Notes under the pieces: model-generated
Databases searched by the model: none
Told to the model about the DNA's origin: nothing
What the model saw: the letters and a program-made list of their open reading frames with translations, nothing else
Origin: Limnohabitans sp. Rim47
GTDB taxonomy: Bacteria > Pseudomonadota > Gammaproteobacteria > Burkholderiales > Burkholderiaceae_C
DNA length: 64,000 nt
Assembly (NCBI RefSeq): GCF_001517545.1
Contig: NZ_FBYA01000003.1
Span: 125,128-189,127, forward strand
Reading direction: 5' to 3'
Program-made: the position numbers and the translations under genes
In this document: piece by piece, positions 59,337 to 64,000 of the stretch
How positions within the stretch are numbered: the first letter of the stretch is position 1
Layout of the letters: every line of letters begins with the position of its first letter

Positions 59337-59926
59337 GATGCGTTCCTTCTCTTGTCAGCGTGGTCCAGTTGCAGAGAAATGTCTGCGGTCTGGAGCCTAT
59401 TTACACAACTGGCTTTGGATTCCTAGGAACCTCAAAGCCTCCGTTGCCGGAGCTGACGCCTGAAACGAAGGGAATTGCCGAAGGTGATCGCCATTCAGCC
59501 GTGCGTGAGCACAGGAATGGGGATCGTGGCGCGTGGATGGGGCGAGGCAAAAGGCGTGTCAAGATTTGTCCACTGCCGAGGGCTTCCCCCGGTGTCCAAG
59601 ACAAACTGTCGGGCACAAGGCGTGACTGTGGAGCCTGGCTTCGTGAGCCACTCCAAACACATCAGCAAAGTTCCGAACAACACAACCATCTCGCTTTGAT
59701 CCGTCCAACAGCCTGAAGGGCTGTTGAACTTGGGGTATTCCGTATCTGGGTTTCTGGGCGTCGGCCCAACCTCCGGGGCGATTGGCCACTGTTGGCGTTG
59801 GCCTTCAGTCTGCAAATCGTGCCGAGGGTGGCATCGACCATCTGGTTTGGCGCGGTGGTGGTGGACTAAACTCCTGCCTTCAGGAATTCATTTCCATTTG
59901 AATCAACCACTTACAGCCATTAGCCA
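59337..59926. promoter_or_regulatory. 590-base rne/rluC intergenic region with leader hairpins
   Basis: No recognisable gene in either strand. Two hairpins: ggctttg / caaagcc with inner ttcc/ggaa (59411-59439), which in the rne transcript lies 75-103 bases before the start codon, and caacagcc / ggctgttg with a 5-base loop (59706-59726). On the minus strand TTGACA (59558-59563) could be the -35 of an rne promoter, but the -10 is poor. In E. coli the long rne leader senses RNase E level; this region may do the same. Confidence 0.5.
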
Positions 59927-60919
59927 GTGAATCACATTATAGGGGCCCAAACCACTGCCACGGTGCCTGCCGTCAAATGGTTGTTGGTAGACGAAGAGTC
60001 TGCCGGTCAGCGATTGGACAACTTTTTGCTACGGCATCTCAAGGGCGTACCCAAAACCCATGTTTATCGAATCATTCGCAGCGGCGAGGTTCGCGTCAAC
60101 AAAGGCCGAGCTTCCGCTGAAACTCGGGTTGAGACCGGGGACCAAGTGCGTTTGCCACCCGTGCGCATTTCTGAAAAAGTAGCCGAAAAGGCCGCGCATC
60201 CTGCACCTGGGCGTGAATTTCCGATGTTGCTGGAAGATGACAGCTTGATGGCGATCAACAAACCGGCGGGTGTGGCGGTGCACGGTGGCTCGGGGGTGAG
60301 CTTTGGTGTGATTGAGCAATTGCGGCAGGCGCGACCTCAGGCGAAGTTGCTGGAATTGGTGCATCGCTTGGACCGCGACACCAGCGGCATTTTGCTGGTG
60401 GCCAAAAAGCGCAGTGCCTTGAAGCAGCTGCAAGATCAGTTTCGCGAGCGCGAAACAGGCAAGACTTATCTGGCGCTCGTCAAAGGCGAGTGGCCCGCTA
60501 AATTGAAGGTGATCGACCAGCCGCTGCACAAATTTTTGCTGCCCAACGGTGAGCGCCGCGTCAAAGTCACCACACCAGAAGACCCGGAGGGCATGCGGTC
60601 GATTACCTTGGTCAAAGTATCTAAGCGTTTGCCGGGGGCATCCTTGCTGGAGGTGACCATCAAAACCGGACGCACCCACCAGATTCGGGTGCATTTGTCT
60701 TCGCAAGGTCACCCAATAGCCGGTGATGACAAATACGGCGACTTTGACTGGAATCGCCAGCTTCAAAAGCCAGGCGCCAGTCCTGGTCTTAAACGCATGT
60801 TTTTGCACGCTTGGCGCTTGCAGTTCAATCATCCCGTGACGGCCGAGCGCGTGGCCTTGCAAGCCGATTTGCCTCCTGAATTGAAAGCGTATGTTGACCA
60901 TGTCAGCCCATCTGAATGA
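59927..60919 (+). CDS. rluC: 23S rRNA pseudouridine synthase RluC
   Basis: Makes pseudouridines in 23S rRNA (positions 955, 2504 and 2580 in E. coli). 330 residues from GTG 59927. S4 domain at about 20-85 (GQRLDNFLLRHLKGVPKTHV), catalytic Asp in HRLDRDTSGILLVAK, and TGRTHQIRVHLSSQGHPIAG. The HAD gene start lies inside its last codons. First gene of the rluC-HAD-Rieske-sppA operon. Confidence 0.96.
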   Translation: MNHIIGAQTTATVPAVKWLLVDEESAGQRLDNFLLRHLKGVPKTHVYRIIRSGEVRVNKGRASAETRVETGDQVRLPPVRISEKVAEKAAHPAPGREFPMLLEDDSLMAINKPAGVAVHGGSGVSFGVIEQLRQARPQAKLLELVHRLDRDTSGILLVAKKRSALKQLQDQFRERETGKTYLALVKGEWPAKLKVIDQPLHKFLLPNGERRVKVTTPEDPEGMRSITLVKVSKRLPGASLLEVTIKTGRTHQIRVHLSSQGHPIAGDDKYGDFDWNRQLQKPGASPGLKRMFLHAWRLQFNHPVTAERVALQADLPPELKAYVDHVSPSE

Positions 60920-61580
60920 ATTTCGGCCCCGTCAGTTTGACCTGATCGCATTTGATTGGGACGGCACGTTGTTCGATTCCACGGCCATCATCACCCGTTG
61001 CATCCAGCGGGCGGTGGTGGATGTGGGCGGGCAGGAGCCGACCCGTGAAGCCGCTTCTTATGTGATTGGCATGGCCCTGATGCCCGCTTTGGCCCATGCT
61101 GCGCCGGATGTGCCAAAAGACAAGTACCCGGCTTTGGGTGAGCGTTACCGCCATCATTACCTCCAGCACCAAAATGACATCAGCCTGTTTGATGGGGTGC
61201 TCGAATTGCTCGATGACTTGAAGGCGCGACAGCATTGGGTGACGGTGGCCACCGGTAAAAGCCGACAGGGTTTGAATGAAGCTTTTCAGGCGGTCGAGCT
61301 GCGTCACCGATTTGACGGTTCACGCACCGCCGACGAGACAGCAGGCAAGCCCCATCCGCTCATGTTGCACGAACTGATGCGCGAATTTGGCGTGGACCCC
61401 GAGCGCACTTTGATGATCGGGGACACCACCCATGACCTGCAAATGGCTGTGAACGCCGGTTGTGCCAGTGTGGCCGTGAGTTACGGTGCACACGAGCCCA
61501 AGGCTTTTGACGCCCTCAAGCCACGCCATGTAGCGCACAGCGTGCGTGATTTGCACGACTGGTTGCTGCAAAACGCCTGA
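60891..61580 (+). CDS. HAD-family hydrolase (phosphoglycolate phosphatase-like)
   Basis: 229 residues. HAD motif I FDWDGTLFDS with Asp22 and Asp24, motif II TVATGKSRQGL, motif III/IV region ERTLMIGDTTHDLQMA. Class I cap. Possibly a phosphoglycolate or other small-phosphate phosphatase; the pairing with rluC is conserved in betaproteobacteria. Overlaps the rluC end by 29 bases (ATG 60891; ATG 60900 possible). Confidence 0.9.
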   Translation: MLTMSAHLNEFRPRQFDLIAFDWDGTLFDSTAIITRCIQRAVVDVGGQEPTREAASYVIGMALMPALAHAAPDVPKDKYPALGERYRHHYLQHQNDISLFDGVLELLDDLKARQHWVTVATGKSRQGLNEAFQAVELRHRFDGSRTADETAGKPHPLMLHELMREFGVDPERTLMIGDTTHDLQMAVNAGCASVAVSYGAHEPKAFDALKPRHVAHSVRDLHDWLLQNA

Positions 61581-61594
61581 ATAAGGAGTCCTTC

Positions 61595-61960
61595 ATGGAG
61601 CCAATAGTCCCTTTGTGCAACAGTGCAGATTTGGTCAATGGCGGCCGTGCTGTGCCGTTTGACATCGTTTATGCCGGGCAGACCTGCCGCGCATTCGCCA
61701 TCCGTTACCAAGGACAGGTGCATGCCTACTTGAACCGCTGCACCCATGTGGCGATGGAAATGGATTACCAGCCCGACCGATTTTTTGACGACACCGGTCG
61801 CTGGTTGATGTGTGCCACACACGGCGCCACGTACCAGCCCGATACCGGCGCTTGCTCGGGTGGTCCTTGCCGTGGAGGCCTTGTGCAAATAGACCTTTCA
61901 GAGCGGGACGGCGTGGTTCACTGGCATACTGCCTACAACTTGAAACCCCTTGAATTTTGA
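61595..61960 (+). CDS. Rieske [2Fe-2S] protein
   Basis: 121-residue soluble Rieske-fold protein. Cluster ligands Cys49/His51 (NRCTHVAMEMD) and Cys73/His76 (LMCATHGATY), followed by a Cys pair in GACSGGPCRGG. No oxygenase domain or membrane helix. An aggag site precedes ATG 61595. Embedded in the rluC-sppA operon; electron partner unknown. Confidence 0.9.
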   Translation: MEPIVPLCNSADLVNGGRAVPFDIVYAGQTCRAFAIRYQGQVHAYLNRCTHVAMEMDYQPDRFFDDTGRWLMCATHGATYQPDTGACSGGPCRGGLVQIDLSERDGVVHWHTAYNLKPLEF

Positions 61961-61962
61961 CC

Positions 61963-62961
61963 ATGCAAGACCCTCTGGACAACACGTCCGCCCCGGCCTC
62001 CAATGAATCCGTGAAAGCTGCTGCCGCCGCCCTCGATGAAGGATGGGCGCGTGACACGCTGGCGCAGTTGGCCTTTGCCAATCTGAACGAGCAAAAAACC
62101 GCCCGCCGCTGGAAGGTGGGCTTGCGCATGGCGTGGTTGTTGTTGCTGGCGTTGGTGTTTTGGCAGGCGTTCAGCTTCAACTCGCCGACCAGCAACCCCA
62201 GCTTGCCGCATACGGCGATGGTGTCCATCGTCGGTGAGATCGGCTCTGAAACCCAAGCCAGTGCAGAAAATGTGATGACCTCCATGCGATTGGCACTGGA
62301 AGACTCTGGCTCGCAGGCCTTGGTCTTGTTGATCAATTCACCCGGTGGTAGCCCTGTACAAGCGGGCCTCATCAACGACGAAATCGTTCGCTTACGGGCT
62401 TTGCACAACAAGCCGATTTATGCGGTGGTCGAAGAGTCTTGTGCGTCTGCTGCGTATTACATTGCTGCCGCGGCCGACCAAATTTATGTGGACAAGGCCA
62501 GCATCGTGGGCAGCATTGGCGTGCTCATGGATGGTTTTGGCTTCACTGGCTTGATGGACAAACTGGGTGTGGAGCGCCGCCTCATGACCGCGGGTGCCAA
62601 CAAGGGTTTTCTGGACCCATTCAGCCCACAAACCGAGGCGCAGCGCAAGCATGCTCAGGCCATGCTTGACCAAATCCACACCCAGTTCATTGACGTGGTC
62701 AAAAAAGGCCGAGGTGACCGCCTGAAGGAAACGCCAGAGATGTTCAGTGGCTTGTTCTGGAGCGGCCAACAGGCCGTGGACCTGGGTCTGGCCGACAGTT
62801 TGGGCAGCCTCGATGGCGTGGCGCGCGAAGTGGTCAAGGCGCCTGATGTCATTGATTACACCCAGCGAGAGAACGTGGCCGAACGCTTGGTCAAGCGCTT
62901 TGGTGCGGCAGTGGGCGAAGGTTCTGTACGCGCCGTGCGCGCGAGCACCGGACTGCGCTGA
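61963..62961 (+). CDS. sppA: Signal peptide peptidase A (S49, short form)
   Basis: Membrane-bound Ser/Lys protease that degrades left-over signal peptides. 332 residues, one membrane helix near 52-72 (MAWLLLLALVFWQAF). Catalytic Ser162 (ESCASAAYYIA) and Lys214 (GANKGFLDPF), 52 residues apart as in the B. subtilis enzyme (Ser147/Lys199). ATG 61963 lies 2 bases behind the Rieske stop. Confidence 0.94.
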   Translation: MQDPLDNTSAPASNESVKAAAAALDEGWARDTLAQLAFANLNEQKTARRWKVGLRMAWLLLLALVFWQAFSFNSPTSNPSLPHTAMVSIVGEIGSETQASAENVMTSMRLALEDSGSQALVLLINSPGGSPVQAGLINDEIVRLRALHNKPIYAVVEESCASAAYYIAAAADQIYVDKASIVGSIGVLMDGFGFTGLMDKLGVERRLMTAGANKGFLDPFSPQTEAQRKHAQAMLDQIHTQFIDVVKKGRGDRLKETPEMFSGLFWSGQQAVDLGLADSLGSLDGVAREVVKAPDVIDYTQRENVAERLVKRFGAAVGEGSVRAVRASTGLR

Positions 62962-62983
62962 GCCGCCTGCGCTGCTCAGCGCT

Positions 62984-63754
62984 TTAAGGCCCGATGGCGT
63001 AGACCGCGGGCGTGTGACCGTCAGGGCCTTTCAGGCCCTTTTTCCATTGCGCCATAGTGTGGCTTTGAATGTGGGCCGAAGCCAGTGTCAGCCCGCTGGC
63101 TATCGCCAGGCGTGTGTTGGCCTGCAGGCTTTGCAGCAGGCCGCTGAGCATGGCGGCGTTGCGGTAGGGTGTTTCGATCCACAGCTGGGTTTGGCCGGTT
63201 TTCAGTGCCAGTGATTCCAGCTGTTTCAGGCGTGCCCCGCGTTCAGCGGCATCCTGCGGCAAGTAGCCCACAAATGCAAAATTTTGACCATTGAGGCCGC
63301 TGGCTGCCAAGGCCAGTAGCAAGGACACAGGCCCGACCAATGGCACCACGGTAATGCCCAGGTCGTGCGCCGCACGCACCACGGAGCTGCCAGGATCGGC
63401 TACGGCCGGCATGCCTGCTTCGCTGATCAGGCCCACATCGTGACCCTGCAAGGCGGCAGCCAGCAGCGGTTTGCCGTCAAAGCCGGATTGGTGGTCGCCT
63501 TTTTTGTGCACATGGCGCGGCAACTCGGTGATGGTTTGCTCAGGCAGGGGCGCGATCAGCGGGTGGGTTTCGCCCACGCGTTTCAAAAAGGCGCGTGTGG
63601 TTTTGGCGTTTTCGCAGACCCAATGCCGAATGCCTGCGGCCGAGGCCAAGCTGGCTTCTGGCAGCACATGGGTGATCGGAGCTTGTTCGGTGCAGCCAAA
63701 GTCCAGTGGTGTGGGCACCAGAAACAGACGGCCTTGAGGTCGGGGTGCGTTCAC
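62984..63754 (-). CDS. Tetrapyrrole-methylase-fold SAM methyltransferase (RsmI paralogue)
   Basis: 256 residues. RLFLVPTPLDFG at the N-terminus, GLISEAGMPAVADPGSSVV and PLVGPVSLLLALAASGLNG in the middle, as in RsmI (16S rRNA C1402 2'-O-methyltransferase), but shorter and with a variant N-terminus; Burkholderiales often have this gene beside maf in addition to a true rsmI. Starts with GTG 63754 overlapping the maf stop by 4 bases (GTGA). Convergent with sppA. Confidence 0.85.
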   Translation of the reverse strand: MNAPRPQGRLFLVPTPLDFGCTEQAPITHVLPEASLASAAGIRHWVCENAKTTRAFLKRVGETHPLIAPLPEQTITELPRHVHKKGDHQSGFDGKPLLAAALQGHDVGLISEAGMPAVADPGSSVVRAAHDLGITVVPLVGPVSLLLALAASGLNGQNFAFVGYLPQDAAERGARLKQLESLALKTGQTQLWIETPYRNAAMLSGLLQSLQANTRLAIASGLTLASAHIQSHTMAQWKKGLKGPDGHTPAVYAIGP

Positions 63755-64000
63755 AGCAGTTTCACTCCAGCTTGGCGCAGCAGGCGGGCTGTGCGGATGA
63801 GGGGCAAGCCGACCAAGGCGGTCGGGTCGTCGTTGTCGATGGATTCCAGCAAGACAATGCCCAAGCCCTCGCTTTTGGCGCTGCCTGCGCAGTCGTAAGG
63901 TTTTTCGGCTTGCAAATAAGCCTCGATCTCGTCGTTGCTGAGATCGCGAAACACCACCCGAACTTCGGCCAAATCGACCTGCTCAAAGCCGGTTGCCAAG
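63751..64000 (-). CDS. Maf/YceF-type nucleotide pyrophosphatase, C-terminal part
   Basis: Partial: the frame is open past the window end. The 83 visible C-terminal residues show VFRDLSNDEIEAYLQAEKPY, DCAGSAKSEGLGI and DPTALVGLPLI, the end of the Maf fold, closest to YceF (7-methyl-GTP pyrophosphatase). Probably overlapping or next to the yceD-rpmF-plsX genes beyond the window (inference from conserved order). Confidence 0.92.
   Translation of the reverse strand, partial: LATGFEQVDLAEVRVVFRDLSNDEIEAYLQAEKPYDCAGSAKSEGLGIVLLESIDNDDPTALVGLPLIRTARLLRQAGVKLL

Noticed and set aside
57768..59426. 552-codon open frame antisense to rne, and other Arg/His-rich frames over the rne tail
   Set aside because: They mirror the low-complexity RNase E sequence; rne has catalytic and zinc motifs in the right order.
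59360..59716. 118-codon frame in the rne/rluC gap
   Set aside because: No start signal or homology that I recognise; the region is better explained as a long leader.

Overview
The window looks like a chromosomal housekeeping segment of a betaproteobacterium, most likely order Burkholderiales, family Comamonadaceae (a Limnohabitans/Rhodoferax-type freshwater relative is my best guess, not proven). The reasons are the gene orders (ispE - tRNA-Gln - prs - rplY - pth; rluC - HAD phosphatase - Rieske - sppA - RsmI-like - maf; rne/rluC divergent; hemC-hemD-hemX-hemY), a Bug-family solute receptor, the Comamonadaceae-like RibF, and a tRNA-Ile(CAU) gene interrupted by an Azoarcus-type group I intron. 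I see no prophage, insertion sequence, CRISPR array, toxin-antitoxin or defence locus. Coding density is high and almost every gene could be assigned to a family.

Layout: 1-9.6 kb holds ileS (partial) and ribF, an HNH nuclease, an exported ATP-dependent DNA ligase, a pair of acyl-CoA dehydrogenases, purN, a DUF1653 protein, an RsmB/NOP RNA methyltransferase and a fatty-acid desaturase. 9.9-16.3 kb holds rpmG-rpmB, trxB and ftsK-lolA-rarA. 16.4-20 kb is a branched-chain amino acid ABC transporter (livHMGF) without its binding protein, followed by a Bug-type receptor. 21-30 kb holds a plant-ferredoxin-type reductase, an SDR protein, hslR, tRNA-Leu, an 8 x 8 bp tandem repeat, purT with a PfkB kinase, radC, fkpB-ispH, serS and a lipoprotein. 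30-36 kb holds tRNA-Ser, a 57-residue lipoprotein, an orphan response regulator and a minus-strand run PHP phosphatase - DMT transporter - YciO/TsaC-like - M50 protease - trpS.

36-48.6 kb holds a 2x[4Fe-4S] ferredoxin, pth-rplY-prs-tRNA-Gln-ispE-lolB-TPR (all minus strand), mutM-mutY, and rapZ-recN-nadK opposite hrcA. At 48.6 kb is the intron-containing tRNA-Ile(CAU), the most striking element of the window. 48.9-56 kb holds ppc divergent from the haem genes hemC-hemD-hemX-hemY. 56-64 kb holds rne with a long leader region, then rluC-HAD-Rieske-sppA, and convergent RsmI-like and Maf genes (Maf cut by the window end).

Functionally the genes serve translation (three aminoacyl-tRNA synthetases, L25/L28/L33, Pth, four tRNAs, rRNA/tRNA modification), purine synthesis (both PurN and PurT, Prs), cofactor synthesis (RibF, NadK, haem, isoprenoids through IspE/IspH), lipoprotein export (LolA, LolB), DNA repair and segregation (MutM, MutY, RecN, RadC, RarA, FtsK) and RNA decay (RNase E, RapZ). 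Non-coding structure worth a second look: the group I intron, the tandem repeat next to tRNA-Leu, two copies of a palindromic repeat family plus a separate inverted repeat upstream of ileS, a long inverted repeat behind trxB, and possible leader hairpins ahead of livH, rpmB and rne.
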